DNA from: Acidithiobacillus ferrooxidans ATCC 23270 | Lineage (GTDB): Bacteria > Pseudomonadota > Gammaproteobacteria > Acidithiobacillales > Acidithiobacillaceae | Reading direction: 5' to 3' | Length of the DNA stretch: 64,000 nt | Assembly: GCF_000021485.1 (NCBI RefSeq) | Contig: NC_011761.1 | Location: forward strand, 2,918,398 to 2,982,397 | Part shown: positions 1-12,357 of the stretch, piece after piece | How the letters are laid out: each line of letters starts with the position of its first letter | How positions within the stretch are numbered: the first letter of the stretch is position 1 | Notes under the pieces: model-generated | The model's input: only the letters and a program-made list of their open reading frames with translations | The model's database searches: none | Told to the model about the DNA's origin: nothing | Program-made: the position numbers and the translations under genes

Positions 1-43
1 CGATTCCCATTTAATGACAATCAACTAGCCGTGTAAACTGCGT

Positions 44-835
44 TTAGTCAAAAAACAGGTGTTGCAGGGCGTCTCCCGGCTGGGCGGTGCGCATAAATGC
101 CTCGCCCACGAGAAAGGCACCGACTCCCGCGGCGCGCAGGGTGGCCACCTCCTCCCGGCTGCGGATGCCGCTTTCGGTGACGACGATCCGCTCTCGGGGA
201 ATCTCGGGGAGCAGTTTCAGCGTGGTTTCAATTTCGGTGACAAAACGCCGCAGATCCCGGTTATTGATGCCGATCAGTGGGGTACGCAATTTTAGTGCGC
301 GCTGTAACTCGGCTGCATCATGCACCTCCACCAGCACCGCCAGATCCAGGCTCTGCGCCGTTGCCTCCAGACTCTGCAGCTCGGCATCGCTCAGGGCCGC
401 AACGATGAGCAGGATGGCGTCGGCCCCAATGGCCCGTGCTTCCCAGACCTGATAGGGATCGATGCAGAAATCCTTGCGTAGCACGGGCAGTGGGCAGGCC
501 TCACGGGCGGCGGCGAGATAGAGGTCGGCGCCCTGAAAATAGTGTTCATCGGTCAGAACCGACAGGCAGGCTGCGCCATGGGCGGCGTAGTCTTGGGCAA
601 TGGTCACCGGATTGAAGTCTTCGCGGATTACCCCCGCCGACGGCGATGCCTTTTTGATTTCGGCGATCACTGCGGGCTGTCCCTGGGCCATTCTGGCGCG
701 AACGGCGCCGACGAAGTTGCGCGGCGGTGCCGTCAGGGCCACTGCCGCCTGCAGCTCCGCAAGGCCCAGACGGGTTTGGCGCTCCACCAGCTCCTCCCGC
801 TTATGGGCAATGATTTCCTGAAGTATGTCGGTCAT
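44..835 (-). CDS. trpC: Indole-3-glycerol phosphate synthase
   Basis: This 263-residue enzyme closes carboxyphenylaminodeoxyribulose phosphate to indole-3-glycerol phosphate in cytosolic tryptophan synthesis. The TIM-barrel signatures are visible in order: AEIKKASPS near residues 58-66, LRKDF, GINNRDL, VTESGI and the phosphate-binding FLVGEAF near the end. The length is normal for a monofunctional TrpC with no fused TrpF. It is the last gene of the minus-strand cbb-trp run, starting 3 nt after the trpD stop, so it is probably co-transcribed. No trpF, trpB or trpA is in the window. The ATG at 835 is the natural start. Confidence 0.97.
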   Translation of the reverse strand: MTDILQEIIAHKREELVERQTRLGLAELQAAVALTAPPRNFVGAVRARMAQGQPAVIAEIKKASPSAGVIREDFNPVTIAQDYAAHGAACLSVLTDEHYFQGADLYLAAAREACPLPVLRKDFCIDPYQVWEARAIGADAILLIVAALSDAELQSLEATAQSLDLAVLVEVHDAAELQRALKLRTPLIGINNRDLRRFVTEIETTLKLLPEIPRERIVVTESGIRSREEVATLRAAGVGAFLVGEAFMRTAQPGDALQHLFFD

Positions 836-838
836 GTC

Positions 839-1855
839 TTATCCCTGTGAAGTCCTGCCCAACAAAGCCTGCCACTTATCCCAGGCGGCGCCGGATTTGA
901 GCACAGCCCGGGCGACCACCACGCCCACCGCCATATCGGGGACCACGTCCGCCGCATAGAGGGCGGCCCCGGCATTGAGCAGAACTACGTCACGACGCGG
1001 GCCGGGGCGATTCTGCAATACTTCTTCCGCCGCCGCCAGAGCGGCCGCCACGCTGTCGATTTGCAGGGTCGCCAGCGGTGCTGATGACAGCCCGAAGTCC
1101 TCCGGCTGAATCCGGCTGCGACTGATCATCCCGTCCTTTAACTCCGCTATGTCTGATGGCCCGGACAGGCTGATCTCATCCAGGCCATCGTGCCCATGTA
1201 CCACCAGCACATGGCGTGATCCCAGTTCCCGGGCGGCTTCGGCCATGGGAATCAGCCAGCGCTCGGCATAAACGCCGAGTACCTGATGCGGCGCCCCCGC
1301 CGGGTTGCTCAGTGGTCCCATGAGGTTGAACAACGAACGGATGGCGAGCTCCTTGCGCGGACCAACGGCATAACGCATGGCGCCATGGTGCGCCGGCGCG
1401 AATAGAAAACCGATACCGATGCGCTCGATACTGTCGGCGACTTCTGCGGGGCTCATGTCCATGCGCAGACCCGCGGCTTCCAGCACGTCAGCGCTGCCGC
1501 TGCGGCTGACCATGGAACGGTTGCCGTGTTTGGCCACCCGCGCCCCGCCGGCCGCCGCCACCACCGCAGACACCGTCGATATGTTGAAGGTGCTCAGTGC
1601 GTCACCGCCGGTACCGCAGGTATCCAGCAGGTGATCGGTAGAGACTTCTACCCGCGTCATACAGGCGCGCAAAGCCTGGGTGGCGCCCACCAGTTCCTCG
1701 ACCCGCTGCCCCTTCATGCGGAGTCCCATGAGCAGAGCACCGATCTGCGCGGGAGTCCATGCTCCGGCCATGATAGCGGCGAAGACCGTTTCCGTCTCTT
1801 TGCGCGACAAGTCCTGCCCCGCCACGATTTGCTCCAGTATGTCCCGGACGATCAT
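839..1855 (-). CDS. trpD: Anthranilate phosphoribosyltransferase
   Basis: The protein transfers phosphoribose from PRPP to anthranilate, the second step of tryptophan synthesis. It has 338 residues, the family norm. The PRPP-binding glycine-rich motif TCGTGGD lies near residues 79-85, followed by [19 protein letters not shown], which is diagnostic of TrpD. The N-terminal helical domain shows the expected pattern LMGLRMKG. The start codon overlaps the trpG stop in an ATGA arrangement, which indicates translational coupling. No key motif is missing. Confidence 0.97.
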   Translation of the reverse strand: MIVRDILEQIVAGQDLSRKETETVFAAIMAGAWTPAQIGALLMGLRMKGQRVEELVGATQALRACMTRVEVSTDHLLDTCGTGGDALSTFNISTVSAVVAAAGGARVAKHGNRSMVSRSGSADVLEAAGLRMDMSPAEVADSIERIGIGFLFAPAHHGAMRYAVGPRKELAIRSLFNLMGPLSNPAGAPHQVLGVYAERWLIPMAEAARELGSRHVLVVHGHDGLDEISLSGPSDIAELKDGMISRSRIQPEDFGLSSAPLATLQIDSVAAALAAAEEVLQNRPGPRRDVVLLNAGAALYAADVVPDMAVGVVVARAVLKSGAAWDKWQALLGRTSQG

Positions 1856-2424
1856 CGCGCGCCCCCTTGCAGAAAGTGTTGCAGCAAGGTCTTGCCATGT
1901 TCGCTGAGAATGGACTCGGGGTGAAACTGCACGCCCTCCACATCCAGGGTACGGTGGCGCAAGCCCATGATTTCTCCTGCCGCGGTCCAGGCCGTCACCT
2001 CCAGCGTATCCGGCAGAGAGGCGCGCTCGACGATCAGGGAGTGATAACGGGTGGCGGCAAAAGGGTCGGGTAAGTCGCGGAAGAGTCCTTTGCCGTCATG
2101 GAAAATGGGTGAGGTCTTGCCATGCATCACTTTGTCGGCACGGACGACTTTGCCGCCGAAAGCCTGACCGATGGCCTGATGCCCGAGACAAACGCCGAGC
2201 AGCGGGATTTTTCCGGCGAAATGACGAATGACCTCCAGAGAAATGCCCGCTTCGTTGGGCGTACAGGGGCCGGGCGAAATGCAGATGCGGCTGGGAGCCA
2301 GTTGTTCGATAGCCGCCACGTCGATGGAATCATTGCGCTCGACCCGCACTTCCGCCCCCAGTTCGCCGAAGTATTGCACCAGGTTGTAGGTGAAGCTGTC
2401 GTAGTTATCAATCATGAGCAGCAT
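1852..2424 (-). CDS. trpG: Anthranilate synthase component II (glutamine amidotransferase)
   Basis: This 190-residue class I glutamine amidotransferase delivers ammonia to TrpE for anthranilate formation. The nucleophile cysteine is in [11 protein letters not shown], and the His-Glu pair is in GVQFHPES near the C-terminus. The oxyanion segment [12 protein letters not shown] is also present. The gene overlaps trpE by 17 nt upstream and trpD by 4 nt downstream. In many proteobacteria the same subunit also serves p-aminobenzoate synthase (PabA); no pabB is visible here, so the dual role is only possible. Confidence 0.96.
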   Translation of the reverse strand: MLLMIDNYDSFTYNLVQYFGELGAEVRVERNDSIDVAAIEQLAPSRICISPGPCTPNEAGISLEVIRHFAGKIPLLGVCLGHQAIGQAFGGKVVRADKVMHGKTSPIFHDGKGLFRDLPDPFAATRYHSLIVERASLPDTLEVTAWTAAGEIMGLRHRTLDVEGVQFHPESILSEHGKTLLQHFLQGGAR

Positions 2425-3925
2425 GATCTGCCCTCCCTTCGGGGTCGAGGCCGTTTTCGGCCAGTGCTACGGCGCGGAACATGGCACGGCGTTTGTTCAT
2501 GGTTTCTTCCCACTCCGCCGCGGGTTCCGAGTCGGCGACAATGCCGCCGCCCGCCTGGATATGCAGCATGCCATCCTTGATGACCGCGGTGCGAATGGCG
2601 ATGCAGGTGTCCATATTGCCATTCCAGCCCCAGTAGCCCACCGCTCCGGCATAGACGCCGCGCGCTACCGGCTCCACCTCGCGGATGATTTCCATGGCGC
2701 GAATCTTGGGCGCACCGGAAACCGTCCCGGCCGGAAAGGTCGCTCGCAAAGCATCCATGGCGTCCAGTTCCGGGCGCAATCGTCCTGTTACCTGCGAGAC
2801 GATGTGCATGACATGGGAGTAGCGTTCGATACCGAACGAATCGGTCAACCGCACCGAACCGGTGTCGGCGATACGCCCCACATCGTTGCGCGCCAGGTCG
2901 ATGAGCATGAGGTGTTCGGCGCGCTCCTTGGGGTCGGCGAGAAGCTCCTGCTCCAGCGCCTCATCTTCGGCGGGAGTCTTGCCGCGCGGACGGGTGCCGG
3001 CGATGGGGCGCACCGTGACCTGATCCTCTTCGACGCGCACCAGTATCTCCGGCGAGGAGCCCACCAGATGGGTATCACCCAGGTCCACATAAAACATGTA
3101 GGGAGAAGGGTTGATGCCACGCAGGGCGCGATAGAGATCCAGCGGGTGCGCGGTCAGCGGAGTGGACAGGCGTTGGGAGGGCACCACCTGCATGACGTCG
3201 CCAGCGCCGATATATGCCTTGATGGTGCGCACCGCCGCCATATACCCCTCACGACTGAAGCTGGCGGTGAAATCTTCCTCGCGGACGTGTCGGGTGCTCA
3301 CCGGCGGTGAGGATGGCGGTACCGACTCGCGCAGCCGCTGCTGGAGCTCCCGCAGGCGGGCGGCGCCACGCTCCCAGGCTTCGGGTTGGGCGGGGTCGGC
3401 ATGCACCAGCAGGCGGAGGGTCCCGCGCAGGTTATCGAAGATCAGCAGTTCGTCGGCCACCAGCAATTGTATTTCCGGCAACCCCAGCGGGTCGGGCAAG
3501 GGCGTGCTGCGGGCGAGGCGGGGTTCGATGCTGCGGACGATGTCGTAGCCGAAATAGCCCACCAAGCCACCGCTGAAGCGCTCATCGGCATTTTCCAGTG
3601 GTGCCACACGGAAGCGTCTGCGGAAGACGCTGATCCATTCCAGGGGGTCCGCCGGGGTCGCTCGCTCGGTCTCGACGCCATCCACATGAACAGTGACAAC
3701 ACCCTGGGTGACTCGCAATATCTGCTGTGCCGGAAGACCGATGATGGAATAACGGCCCCATTTCTCGCCGCCCTGCACAGACTCCAGCAGGTAGGCATAG
3801 GGACCATCGACCAGCTTGAGATAGGCCGACAAGGGAGTATCGAGGTCGGCGATGACCTCACGGGAAAGGGGTATACGGTTGTAGCCCTGGCGCGCCAAAG
3901 CCTCAAAGGTTGCTTTTGGAATCAC
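2408..3925 (-). CDS. trpE: Anthranilate synthase component I
   Basis: TrpE converts chorismate to anthranilate using ammonia from TrpG. The 505-residue protein has the N-terminal Anth_synt_I domain and the C-terminal chorismate-binding domain, with [20 protein letters not shown] and the [15 protein letters not shown] segment. The start is GTG at 3923-3925 with a GAGGT Shine-Dalgarno at 3931-3935. The feedback site is usually an N-terminal LLES motif, and LLESV is present near residue 46, so tryptophan inhibition is likely. About 110 nt without a gene separate it from gph; I see no attenuator there (no Trp-rich leader peptide). Confidence 0.97.
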   Translation of the reverse strand: MIPKATFEALARQGYNRIPLSREVIADLDTPLSAYLKLVDGPYAYLLESVQGGEKWGRYSIIGLPAQQILRVTQGVVTVHVDGVETERATPADPLEWISVFRRRFRVAPLENADERFSGGLVGYFGYDIVRSIEPRLARSTPLPDPLGLPEIQLLVADELLIFDNLRGTLRLLVHADPAQPEAWERGAARLRELQQRLRESVPPSSPPVSTRHVREEDFTASFSREGYMAAVRTIKAYIGAGDVMQVVPSQRLSTPLTAHPLDLYRALRGINPSPYMFYVDLGDTHLVGSSPEILVRVEEDQVTVRPIAGTRPRGKTPAEDEALEQELLADPKERAEHLMLIDLARNDVGRIADTGSVRLTDSFGIERYSHVMHIVSQVTGRLRPELDAMDALRATFPAGTVSGAPKIRAMEIIREVEPVARGVYAGAVGYWGWNGNMDTCIAIRTAVIKDGMLHIQAGGGIVADSEPAAEWEETMNKRRAMFRAVALAENGLDPEGRADHAAHD

Positions 3926-4035
3926 GGATCACCTCGTTAGAGCGATAGATAAGGAAGTCACTGCCTTTCAGCAGCAACGCCATCGTCTCTCCCACCGCAG
4001 TGTTTTCCGCATGGTGCTTCTGACCCCTCGCAACG

Positions 4036-4719
4036 CTACGCCAGAATATCCAATAATTCGCTCATGTTGTCCAGCACCGCATCGGGCTCCAGGCAATGGA
4101 CGGGCTCATCGCCGTTATAACCGTAGGTCACGCAGGCAACGGGCATACCCGCCGCCCGCGCCGCCTCAGCGTCGTTACGTGAATCGCCGACCAGCAGGCA
4201 GTTCTCCACCGGCTGATGAAAGTGTTCAGCCGTATGGGTCAGGGGTAACGGGTCGGGCTTTTTCCGTGGCAGGCTGTCGCCCGACAAGATCAGGCCGAAA
4301 AAATCGTAGAGGTCCAGTCGCTGGAGCAGCGGCACGGTGAAGGCGGCGGTCTTGTTGGTGATACATACCAGTTCCCGGCCCTGAGCCTGCAAGGTCTCCA
4401 GCGTTCTGCGCACGCCCGGGTAGATCACGCTATGATCCAGCAGATGCTCTCCGTAGTACTTGCTGAAATCGACCATGGCCGCATCCAGTTCCACTTCGCT
4501 GGGATCGCTGTGGATCGCCAGCGCGCGACGCATCAGTTCACGGACACCGTTACCGATGAAGCCACGAATGACCGGCATTTCGGCGGGCGCACGCCCGAGT
4601 TTTTGCAGCACATGGTTGGCCGCGCCAGCCAGGTCCGGCGCGGTATCTACCAGCGTGCCATCCAGATCGAGCAGGACGACGCGCGCGGTAAACCGCGTGC
4701 CGGCATTCAGCGTTGCCAT
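4036..4719 (-). CDS. gph: Phosphoglycolate phosphatase (HAD family)
   Basis: This 227-residue HAD hydrolase has the motif I sequence DLDGTLVDT with the nucleophile at Asp18. Motif II is CITNKT and motif III/IV is KPDPLPL followed by GDSRNDAEAARAAG, all typical of Gph/CbbZ. It removes phosphate from 2-phosphoglycolate, the toxic product of RuBisCO oxygenation, which fits its place between rpe and trpE in a Calvin-cycle operon. The gene begins 3 nt after the rpe stop. The name cbbZ is used for this gene in autotroph operons. Confidence 0.94.
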   Translation of the reverse strand: MATLNAGTRFTARVVLLDLDGTLVDTAPDLAGAANHVLQKLGRAPAEMPVIRGFIGNGVRELMRRALAIHSDPSEVELDAAMVDFSKYYGEHLLDHSVIYPGVRRTLETLQAQGRELVCITNKTAAFTVPLLQRLDLYDFFGLILSGDSLPRKKPDPLPLTHTAEHFHQPVENCLLVGDSRNDAEAARAAGMPVACVTYGYNGDEPVHCLEPDAVLDNMSELLDILA

Positions 4720-4722
4720 GAT

Positions 4723-5385
4723 TCAGCCCGCCAGGGCTTTGCGGAAAGCGGCAATGGTCGCGGCGTAGTCGGGGGTGTTATAGATGGCGCTGCCCGCCAC
4801 GAAGACATCGGCGCCGGCATCGGCGACCCGCCGCACATTGTCCACCTTGACGCCACCATCCACTTCCAGTTCGATAGCCTTGCCGGTCGCCTCGATGCGC
4901 TTGCGGATCGCCTCGATCTTGCGCAGGGTGTACTCGATAAAGCTCTGCCCGCCGAAACCGGGGTTGACGCTCATCACCAGCACCAGGTCAAGACTCTCCA
5001 GGACATAGTCCAGCACATCGAGGGGCGTGGAAGGATTGAGGGAAACGCCAGCCTTACAGCCCAGGCTGTGGATCAACTGAATAGTACGGTCCAGATGGAT
5101 CGTCGCTTCGGGATGCACGGTAATGATATCGGCGCCGGCCTTGGCGAAATCGGGAATGATGCTGTCCACCGGTGAGATCATGAGGTGGACATCCAGCGGC
5201 TTTTGGGTGTGGGGCTTGATGGCGGCCGCCACCAGCGGTCCGATGGTCAGATTGGGGACGAAATGGTTGTCCATGACGTCGATATGGATATAGTCGGCAC
5301 CCGCCTCATCGACGGCGCGCACTTCCTCACCCAGACGGGCAAAATCCGCCGAAAGGATGGAGGGGGAAATCTTGAACTGGGTCAT
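4723..5385 (-). CDS. rpe: Ribulose-phosphate 3-epimerase
   Basis: Rpe (CbbE) interconverts ribulose 5-phosphate and xylulose 5-phosphate in the regenerative Calvin cycle and pentose phosphate pathway. The chosen start at 5385 gives 220 residues beginning [15 protein letters not shown], with a strong GGAGG ribosome site just upstream. An in-frame start 30 nt earlier lacks this support. The metal-binding motifs [26 protein letters not shown] and EVDGGV are all present. The gene lies between fba and gph in the minus-strand cbb run. Confidence 0.96.
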   Translation of the reverse strand: MTQFKISPSILSADFARLGEEVRAVDEAGADYIHIDVMDNHFVPNLTIGPLVAAAIKPHTQKPLDVHLMISPVDSIIPDFAKAGADIITVHPEATIHLDRTIQLIHSLGCKAGVSLNPSTPLDVLDYVLESLDLVLVMSVNPGFGGQSFIEYTLRKIEAIRKRIEATGKAIELEVDGGVKVDNVRRVADAGADVFVAGSAIYNTPDYAATIAAFRKALAG

Positions 5386-5449
5386 TTTGCCTCCAAAACA
5401 GGGCGAGAGCGCCATGCGCCCTCGCCAGTCGACCGGTAGGTAGCGTTAT

Positions 5450-6520
5450 TTAGACGCCGGTGACGCGGGGGTCGAGTTCACCCTTGCTGTAACGCCTGAA
5501 CATGGTATCCAGCGGGATGGCCTTGATCTTGCTGGCCTGCCCGGCGCTACCGAAGGCCTCATAACGCTGACGGCAGATATCGCGCATGGCATCGAGGGAG
5601 GCGGTCAGGAACTTGCGAGGATCAAAGTTCTTGGGATTTTTGGCCAGACTCTGACGCACCGCGCCGGTTGCCGCCAGACGCAGATCGGTATCGATATTGA
5701 CCTTGCGCACGCCGTACTTGATGCCTTCCTGAATTTCCTCTACCGGCACACCGTAGGTTTCGCCGATGTCGCCACCGAATTCGTGGATGATCTTCAGCCA
5801 GTCCTGCGGCACCGAGCTGGAGCCATGCATGACCAGATGGGTATCCGGGATGCGGGCGTGAATTTCCTTGATCCGGTCGATACGCAGGACCTTGCCGGTC
5901 GGCGGCCGGGTGAACTTGTAAGCGCCGTGGCTGGTGCCGATGGCGATCGCCAGGGCGTCCACTTTGGTGGCTTTCACGAATCGGGCCGCTTCTTCGGGAT
6001 CGGTCAGCATCTGGTCATGGCTCAGACAGCCCTCGGCACCGACACCGTCCTCTTCGCCCGCCATGCCGGTTTCCAGGGAGCCGAGGCAGCCCAGTTCGCC
6101 CTCGACGGTCACACCGACGGCGTGGGACATCTCCACGACCCTGCCGGTCACAGTGGCGTTGTAATCATAGCTGGCGGGGGTCTTGGCGTCCTCCAGCAGA
6201 GAACCGTCCATCATCACGCTGGAGAAGCCGGAGCGGATGGCCTGGATGCAAACCGCCGGGCTCGCGCCGTGATCCTGATGCAGGACGACGGGGATGTCGG
6301 GATACTCTTCGATGGCGGCCAGAATCAGATGGCGCAGAAAGGGTTCGCCGGCATACTTGCGGGCGCCGGCAGACGCCTGAAGGATGACCGGCGCGTCGGC
6401 GGCAGCTGCCGCTTCCATGATCGCGCGCACCTGCTCCAGGTTGTTGACGTTAAAGGCGGGGATGCCGTAGCTGTGTTCTGCGGCATGATCCAACAACTGA
6501 CGCAATGAAACCAGGGCCAT
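5450..6520 (-). CDS. fba: Fructose-bisphosphate aldolase, class II
   Basis: This 356-residue class II (metal-dependent) aldolase starts with the typical [10 protein letters not shown] segment. It carries the zinc and active-site motifs [17 protein letters not shown] and HGSSSVP, and a final segment of the autotroph/CbbA type. It condenses triose phosphates to fructose 1,6-bisphosphate, and erythrose 4-phosphate plus DHAP to sedoheptulose bisphosphate in the Calvin cycle. The ATG at 6520 is preceded by an AGGAG site. A 107-nt gap to pyk upstream shows no obvious terminator or gene. Confidence 0.97.
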   Translation of the reverse strand: MALVSLRQLLDHAAEHSYGIPAFNVNNLEQVRAIMEAAAAADAPVILQASAGARKYAGEPFLRHLILAAIEEYPDIPVVLHQDHGASPAVCIQAIRSGFSSVMMDGSLLEDAKTPASYDYNATVTGRVVEMSHAVGVTVEGELGCLGSLETGMAGEEDGVGAEGCLSHDQMLTDPEEAARFVKATKVDALAIAIGTSHGAYKFTRPPTGKVLRIDRIKEIHARIPDTHLVMHGSSSVPQDWLKIIHEFGGDIGETYGVPVEEIQEGIKYGVRKVNIDTDLRLAATGAVRQSLAKNPKNFDPRKFLTASLDAMRDICRQRYEAFGSAGQASKIKAIPLDTMFRRYSKGELDPRVTGV

Positions 6521-6627
6521 AACACTTCTCCTAAATGTGAATAAAAATGGATTGGGTCTTGAGCAATCGTATAGAGGAGCCCCCCAAACCGCAAGCCGGG
6601 CCCCGGAACGGTCGGGATTGGCCAGAC

Positions 6628-8067
6628 TCAGGCGCGGTGCGTGACATCGCCGACCCGCACCAGCTTGAGGGTATTGGTGCCACCCGGAGCGCCCATGGGC
6701 TCACCGATGGTGATGAGGATCAAATCTCCGTCGCGAACGACGCCGCGCCGCCGCAGTTCATCCTCGGCCGCATGCATCACCTGCAGGGGGTCATCATGGC
6801 GACTCTGGGGGAAATTGACCGGGTGGACACCGCGATACAAAGTCACCTTGCGCCGGGTATAGACCTGGGGAGTCAGCGCGTAGATGGGCACCCGGGGATT
6901 GGCACGGGACAGCCACAGGGCCGTGGAACCGCTCTCGGTAAAAGCCGCGATGGCCACGATGGGCGCGCGCATGGTGGCCAGAATCGCTGCCGCCGCGATG
7001 GTTTCGTCCATGCGTTCCAGCGGCCGGTCGATGATCTGCACGGTACCGGTGAGCGGCGCCTGGCGCTCGGCTTCGCGACAGGTACGGTCCATGGCGGCGA
7101 CCGCCTCTACCGGAAAGGCTCCGCTCGCCGTTTCGGCGGACAGCATCACCGCATCCGTACCGTCGAGGACCGCATTGGCCACATCGGAAACTTCGGCGCG
7201 GGTAGGAATCGGCTGGTGAATCATGGACTCCATCATCTGCGTCGCCGTGATCGTCAGACAGTTGTACTTCTGCGCCAAGGCGATAATCCGCTTCTGCACC
7301 GGAGGCACCGCCGCATCGCCGATCTCAACGCCGAGATCGCCCCGCGCCACCATGACGGCCTCGGACACCGCCAGAATCTCTTCGATGGCCTCTACCGCCT
7401 CGGCCCGCTCGATTTTGGCAACCAGGGCGCCGTGACCACCCGCTTCGCGGAAGAGACGACGCGCTTCTTCCATATCGGCGGCGCTGCGCGGAAAAGAGAC
7501 CGCCAGATAGTCGGCCTCGAGGCGCGCCGCGGTGATGATATCCGCCCGGTCCTTATCTGTCAGCGCCGGCGCCGTCAGGCCACCACCCGCCCGGTTGATG
7601 CCCTTGCTGTTGGAGAGTTCACCACCCTGCACCACCCGGGTGTGAATTTCGGGGCCCTGCACCTTTTCCACCCAGAGCACGATCATGCCGTCATTGAGCA
7701 GCAGGGTTGCCCCCCGATCCACATCATTGACCAGTTGCGGGTAGGTCACGCCAACCCGCGTCTGATCGCCAATGGCGCACGTGGCATCGAGAATAAAAGG
7801 CTCGCCTTCCCGGATATGGATCTTGCCTTCGGCAAATTTGCCGATGCGGATTTTGGGTCCCTGCAGATCGGCCAGCACCCCGACAGCCCGGCCGTGAGCG
7901 CGCGCCCTTTCCCGGACCATCTCCGCACGCTTGACGTGATCCTCTGCCGCGCCATGGGAGAAGTTGAGGCGAACGACATCAACACCCGCCTCGATCAGAC
8001 GATCGATGACCCGCACATCAGAACTGGCGGGACCCAGGGTTGCGACGATCTTCGTCCGGCGTATCAA
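6628..8067 (-). CDS. pyk: Pyruvate kinase
   Basis: Pyruvate kinase makes pyruvate and ATP from phosphoenolpyruvate, drawing fixed carbon out of the Calvin cycle toward biosynthesis. The 479-residue protein opens with [13 protein letters not shown], has the substrate loop [12 protein letters not shown], and the signature with the essential Lys near [14 protein letters not shown]. The start is TTG at 8065-8067 with GAGGT 8 nt upstream, and it overlaps the pgk stop (TTGA). A rare start codon within an overlap suggests translation depends partly on pgk. Confidence 0.96.
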   Translation of the reverse strand: MIRRTKIVATLGPASSDVRVIDRLIEAGVDVVRLNFSHGAAEDHVKRAEMVRERARAHGRAVGVLADLQGPKIRIGKFAEGKIHIREGEPFILDATCAIGDQTRVGVTYPQLVNDVDRGATLLLNDGMIVLWVEKVQGPEIHTRVVQGGELSNSKGINRAGGGLTAPALTDKDRADIITAARLEADYLAVSFPRSAADMEEARRLFREAGGHGALVAKIERAEAVEAIEEILAVSEAVMVARGDLGVEIGDAAVPPVQKRIIALAQKYNCLTITATQMMESMIHQPIPTRAEVSDVANAVLDGTDAVMLSAETASGAFPVEAVAAMDRTCREAERQAPLTGTVQIIDRPLERMDETIAAAAILATMRAPIVAIAAFTESGSTALWLSRANPRVPIYALTPQVYTRRKVTLYRGVHPVNFPQSRHDDPLQVMHAAEDELRRRGVVRDGDLILITIGEPMGAPGGTNTLKLVRVGDVTHRA

Positions 8068-9269
8068 GTGTGTGTACCTCGTGCACGTTCTTCCAGCATG
8101 GCTACGGCGGGCAGGGTCTTGCCTTCGAGAAATTCCAGAAAGGCACCCCCACCCGTACTGATGTAGGAGACCTTATCTTCGATATGGAATTTGTTGATCG
8201 CCGCAATGGTGTCCCCCCCCCCGGCAATGGAAAAGGCGCTGCTTTCCGCCACCGCCCGAGCAATGGCCTCGGTGCCGCCGGCGAAGGCGTCAAACTCAAA
8301 TACGCCCACCGGGCCATTCCAGACGATGGTACCCGCCTTGCGCAGGATATCGCCCAGCGTTTTGGCGGTGTCGGGACCGATATCGAGCACCATGTCATCG
8401 GCAGCGATATCATCCACCCTGCAGGTTCGCGCCGGGGCCGTCTCGGAAAATGCCTTGGCGACCACCACGTCGCTGGGCAGCGGGACATCGCCGCCCTTGG
8501 CCCTGGCTGCGGCGATGATGGCTTGGGCATCAGGCACCAGATCCGCTTCACAGAGGGATTTGCCGACAGAATGACCTGCGGCGAGGATGAAGGTGTTGGC
8601 GATGCCACCACCCACCACCAGTTGATCCACCTTGTCTGCCAGGGACTTCAGGATGGTCAGCTTGGTGGACACCTTGGACCCGGCGACAATGGCGACCAGA
8701 GGACGCCGGGGGTTCTGCAGGGCCTTGCCCAGCGCGTCCAGCTCATTGACCAGCAGCGGACCGGCGCAGGCGACGGGAGCGAACTTGCCGACCCCGTGGG
8801 TGCTGGCCTGGGCGCGATGGGCGGTACCGAAGGCGTCCATCACAAACACGTCACAGAGGGCAGCCATCTTTTTGGACAGCGCCTCGTCGTCCTTGCTTTC
8901 GCCAGTATTGAAACGCACGTTTTCCAGCACGACGACATCGCCATCCTGAAGCTGCGCAAGGCGATCCTTACCGGCATCCAGCCAGTCCCGTACCAACGGC
9001 ACATCGCGGCCCAGCAACTGGCTGAGGTGGGCGGCGACCGGAGCGAGGCTGGCCTTTTCGTCGAAAACGCCTTCCTTGGGACGCCCCAGATGGGACATCA
9101 GCATCACCCGTGCGCCGCTGGCCAGCGCGGCGCGAATGGTGGGCAGGCTGGCGCGGATGCGGGTGTCATCGGTGATAGCCCCCGCATCATTCATGGGGAC
9201 GTTGAGGTCCTCACGAATCAGCACCCGTTTGCCCTTTAATGGCACATCCATCATACGCAGGACATTCAT
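8064..9269 (-). CDS. pgk: Phosphoglycerate kinase
   Basis: Pgk (CbbK) phosphorylates 3-phosphoglycerate, the RuBisCO product, to 1,3-bisphosphoglycerate. From the start at 9269 it is 401 residues. [16 protein letters not shown] near the N-terminus is the family signature, and the nucleotide-binding C-domain has [15 protein letters not shown] and GGGDTIAAI. An upstream in-frame extension of 25 residues was rejected because AGGAGG lies about 9 nt before the ATG at 9269. The gene sits 14 nt after gap and is the expected partner of gap in reduction of fixed carbon. Confidence 0.97.
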   Translation of the reverse strand: MNVLRMMDVPLKGKRVLIREDLNVPMNDAGAITDDTRIRASLPTIRAALASGARVMLMSHLGRPKEGVFDEKASLAPVAAHLSQLLGRDVPLVRDWLDAGKDRLAQLQDGDVVVLENVRFNTGESKDDEALSKKMAALCDVFVMDAFGTAHRAQASTHGVGKFAPVACAGPLLVNELDALGKALQNPRRPLVAIVAGSKVSTKLTILKSLADKVDQLVVGGGIANTFILAAGHSVGKSLCEADLVPDAQAIIAAARAKGGDVPLPSDVVVAKAFSETAPARTCRVDDIAADDMVLDIGPDTAKTLGDILRKAGTIVWNGPVGVFEFDAFAGGTEAIARAVAESSAFSIAGGGDTIAAINKFHIEDKVSYISTGGGAFLEFLEGKTLPAVAMLEERARGTHT

Positions 9270-9283
9270 GGTCAGATTCCTCC

Positions 9284-10300
9284 TCAGCGGGCCTGACCCA
9301 TCATGGCGAGGGCGGTATCCACCATACGATTGGAGAAACCCCACTCGTTGTCGTACCAGGAGCAGACCTTGACCAGCTTGCCCTTGACCTTGGTCAGTGA
9401 GGACTCATAGGTGGAGGAGTGCGGATTGTGGTTGAAGTCGATGGAGACCAGAGGCTTGTCGTTGTAGCCGTAGACACCCTTGAGCGCGCCTTGGCTGGCT
9501 GCTTTCATGGCGGCGTGGATTTCATCGACGGAGACCTCCTTGTTGACGATACAGGTGAGGTCAACGAGGGAGACGTTATGCGTGGGCACGCGGATAGCGA
9601 AGCCGTCCAGCTTGCCTGCCAGCTCCGGCAGTACCAGGCCGATGGCCTTGGCGGCACCAGTGCTGGTGGGGATCATGCTCATGCCGGCAGCGCGGGCACG
9701 GCGCAGGTCTTCGTGATAGACATCGATGATGCGCTGATCATTGGTCATGGAGTGGATGGTGTTCATGGTCCCCGCCTCGATGCCGGCGAGATCATTAAGG
9801 GTCTTGGCCAGGGGTGCGAGGCAGTTGGTGGTGCAGGAGCCGTTGGAGACGATGTGGTGCTTGGCGGGGTCGAGCAACTGGTGGTTGACGCCGTAGACGA
9901 CGGTGAGGTCGACCGCATCTTTTGCCGGTGCGGAGATCAGCACTTTCTTGGCGCCGCCCTTGAGGTGCAGGGCCGCCTTTTCGCGGGAGGCAAAGAAGCC
10001 GGTGCACTCCAGCACCACGTCCACGCCCAGATCGCCCCAGGGCAGCTTGGAAGGATCGCGTTCGGCAAGCACCTTGACCCGGTCGTCGCCGATCAGCATG
10101 TCGCCGTCGTCAACGTTCACCGGGAAAGGAAATCTGCCATGCACGGAATCATACTGTGTCAGGTGGGCGTTGGTTTCGGGGCTGCCCAGGTCATTGACCG
10201 CGACAATCTGAACTTCGGCGGTGCGGTCCGCCTCATAGACGGCCCGCAGGATGTTCCGTCCGATACGCCCATAGCCGTTAATACCAATACGCAGTGCCAT
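9284..10300 (-). CDS. gap: Glyceraldehyde-3-phosphate dehydrogenase, type I
   Basis: This 338-residue NAD(P)-linked enzyme reduces 1,3-bisphosphoglycerate to glyceraldehyde 3-phosphate in the Calvin cycle. It begins with the Rossmann motif [11 protein letters not shown] and carries the catalytic [12 protein letters not shown]. The C-terminal [14 protein letters not shown] is canonical. The ATG at 10300 has GGAG 8 nt upstream. Cofactor preference cannot be assigned safely: position 33 is followed by VNDL, which often goes with NAD but is also seen in CbbG-type enzymes. Confidence 0.97.
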   Translation of the reverse strand: MALRIGINGYGRIGRNILRAVYEADRTAEVQIVAVNDLGSPETNAHLTQYDSVHGRFPFPVNVDDGDMLIGDDRVKVLAERDPSKLPWGDLGVDVVLECTGFFASREKAALHLKGGAKKVLISAPAKDAVDLTVVYGVNHQLLDPAKHHIVSNGSCTTNCLAPLAKTLNDLAGIEAGTMNTIHSMTNDQRIIDVYHEDLRRARAAGMSMIPTSTGAAKAIGLVLPELAGKLDGFAIRVPTHNVSLVDLTCIVNKEVSVDEIHAAMKAASQGALKGVYGYNDKPLVSIDFNHNPHSSTYESSLTKVKGKLVKVCSWYDNEWGFSNRMVDTALAMMGQAR

Positions 10301-10334
10301 AATGTGAACTCCTCAACGTTTTAGAATGAATGAT

Positions 10335-12332
10335 TTACAGTGCCTGGAAGTGCGCGACGACGTTATCCGCCGTAAAGCCGAACTTCTCGAACAGGACCGG
10401 GGCCGGGGCCGAGGCGCCAAAGTGGTCGATGCCGATGACCGCGCCGTGCAGACCCACATACCGGTACCAGAGCCCCGTGGTGCCCGCTTCGATGGCCACA
10501 CGCTTGGTGATGCTGCTTGGCAGGACACGTTCCTGATACGCCGCGTCCTGCGCCGCAAAGATATTCATGCACGGCATGGAAACCACGCGCACGTGATGTC
10601 CCTGCTCCGCCAGTTTGGCCTGGGCCGCCAGCGCCAGCTCCACTTCGGAGCCGGTGGCGATCAGGATACCCTCGGCCTTGCCGTTTGCGGCCTCCTTGAG
10701 CACATAGCCGCCGCGCCGGGCATTGGCCACGGTCTCGTCGGTGTGGGGCAGCGCCGGGAGGTTCTGCCGGCTGAGGGCCAGCAGGGACGGCGTCCGCTCC
10801 AGTTTGACCGAGGATTCCCAGGCGATGGCGGTTTCCACGGCATCCGCCGGGCGCCAGACATGGAGGTTGGGGATCAGACGCAGGCTGTTGACCTGCTCGA
10901 TGGGCTGGTGAGTGGGGCCGTCTTCGCCGAGACCGATGGAGTCATGGGTCATCACATAGATCACGCGAATACCCATCAGCGCCGACATCCGGATCGCATT
11001 GCGGCTGTAGTCGGAGAAAATCAGGAAGGTGCCGCCGAAGGGCAGGAAACCGCCGTAGAGAGCGACGCCGTTCATGATGGCGGACATGCCGAATTCCCGC
11101 ACGCCGTAGTGGATGTAGTTGCCCATCAGGCGATGGGGGCCGATGTCGATGGCTTCCTTCCAGCGCGTGTTGTTGGAAGGCGTCAGGTCGGCGGAACCAC
11201 CGATAAATTCGGGCAACTTCGGTGCAAGGGCCTGAATGCACTGACCGGATGCCACGCGGGTAGCGATTTTGGGCGCCGTCTTACGGAAATCGGCGATGAG
11301 CACCGCCACCGCCGCATCGAAATCGCTGGCGGGGGTGCCGGCCAGGCGCCGCTCGAGCTCCGCCGCCTCTTCGGGATAGAGTTCCCGGTATTTGGCGAAA
11401 CGGGCCTTCCAGTCGGCCTCCGCGGCCTCTCCTTTGGCCCGGGCATCATAGGCGCGGTAGACGGCCTCGGGGATCTGGAACGGCTCCGCGGACCAGCCCA
11501 GGTTTTCCCGGGTCAGGCAGACTTCTTCGGCACCCAGAGGCGCGCCATGACAGTCATGGCTGCCGGCCTTGTTGGGGGAGCCGTGGCCGATGACGGTTTT
11601 GCAGCAGATCAGGGTGGGCTTGTCGGTCTGCTTGCGGGCGTCCACGATGGCCATTTTGATGGCTTCGGGGTCATGTCCGTCGACGTGACGGATCACATGC
11701 CAGCCGTAAGCCTCGAAACGCGCCGGGGTGTTGTCGGCGAACCAGTCACCCACATGACCGTCAATGGAGATGTTGTTGTCATCGTAGAAACAGATGAGCT
11801 TGCCCAGCCCCCAGACGCCCGCCAGGGAACAGGCCTCATGAGAAATGCCTTCCATGAGGCAGCCGTCACCGAGGAATACATACGTGTAGTGATGGATGAT
11901 TTCATGATCGGGGCGGTTGAAGTGACTGGCCAGCATACGCTCCGCCAGCGCCATTCCGACACCGTTGGCAAGGCCCTGACCCAGGGGGCCAGTGGTGGTT
12001 TCAATGCCTGGAGTGTCGCGGTACTCCGGATGACCGGGGGTCTTGCTGTGCCACTGACGGAAGTTTTTGAGGTCTTCCATGGAGACATCGTAGCCGGTGA
12101 GATGGAGGAGCGCGTACTGCAGGAGGGAGCCGTGTCCATTGGACAGAATGAAGCGGTCGCGGTTGGCCCAATGGGTATTGGCGGGGTTGTGGACCAGAAA
12201 GTCGTTCCACAGCACTTCGGCGATGTCCGCCATGCCCATGGGCATGCCGGGATGGCCGGATTTTGCCTTTTCCACGGCGTCCATGGTGAGAACGCGGATG
12301 GCGTTCGCCAGATCAGTACGGGTCACAGTCAT
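10335..12332 (-). CDS. tkt: Transketolase
   Basis: Transketolase (CbbT) moves two-carbon units between sugar phosphates in Calvin-cycle regeneration, using thiamine diphosphate. The start at 12332 gives 665 residues ([18 protein letters not shown]) with GGAG just upstream; an in-frame extension to 12437 has no such site. Motifs visible in order are [15 protein letters not shown], the ThDP-binding [13 protein letters not shown], and the pyrimidine-domain [19 protein letters not shown]. The length matches bacterial transketolases. Confidence 0.97.
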   Translation of the reverse strand: MTVTRTDLANAIRVLTMDAVEKAKSGHPGMPMGMADIAEVLWNDFLVHNPANTHWANRDRFILSNGHGSLLQYALLHLTGYDVSMEDLKNFRQWHSKTPGHPEYRDTPGIETTTGPLGQGLANGVGMALAERMLASHFNRPDHEIIHHYTYVFLGDGCLMEGISHEACSLAGVWGLGKLICFYDDNNISIDGHVGDWFADNTPARFEAYGWHVIRHVDGHDPEAIKMAIVDARKQTDKPTLICCKTVIGHGSPNKAGSHDCHGAPLGAEEVCLTRENLGWSAEPFQIPEAVYRAYDARAKGEAAEADWKARFAKYRELYPEEAAELERRLAGTPASDFDAAVAVLIADFRKTAPKIATRVASGQCIQALAPKLPEFIGGSADLTPSNNTRWKEAIDIGPHRLMGNYIHYGVREFGMSAIMNGVALYGGFLPFGGTFLIFSDYSRNAIRMSALMGIRVIYVMTHDSIGLGEDGPTHQPIEQVNSLRLIPNLHVWRPADAVETAIAWESSVKLERTPSLLALSRQNLPALPHTDETVANARRGGYVLKEAANGKAEGILIATGSEVELALAAQAKLAEQGHHVRVVSMPCMNIFAAQDAAYQERVLPSSITKRVAIEAGTTGLWYRYVGLHGAVIGIDHFGASAPAPVLFEKFGFTADNVVAHFQAL

Positions 12333-12357
12333 AACATACTCCTTAATAATATAGAAA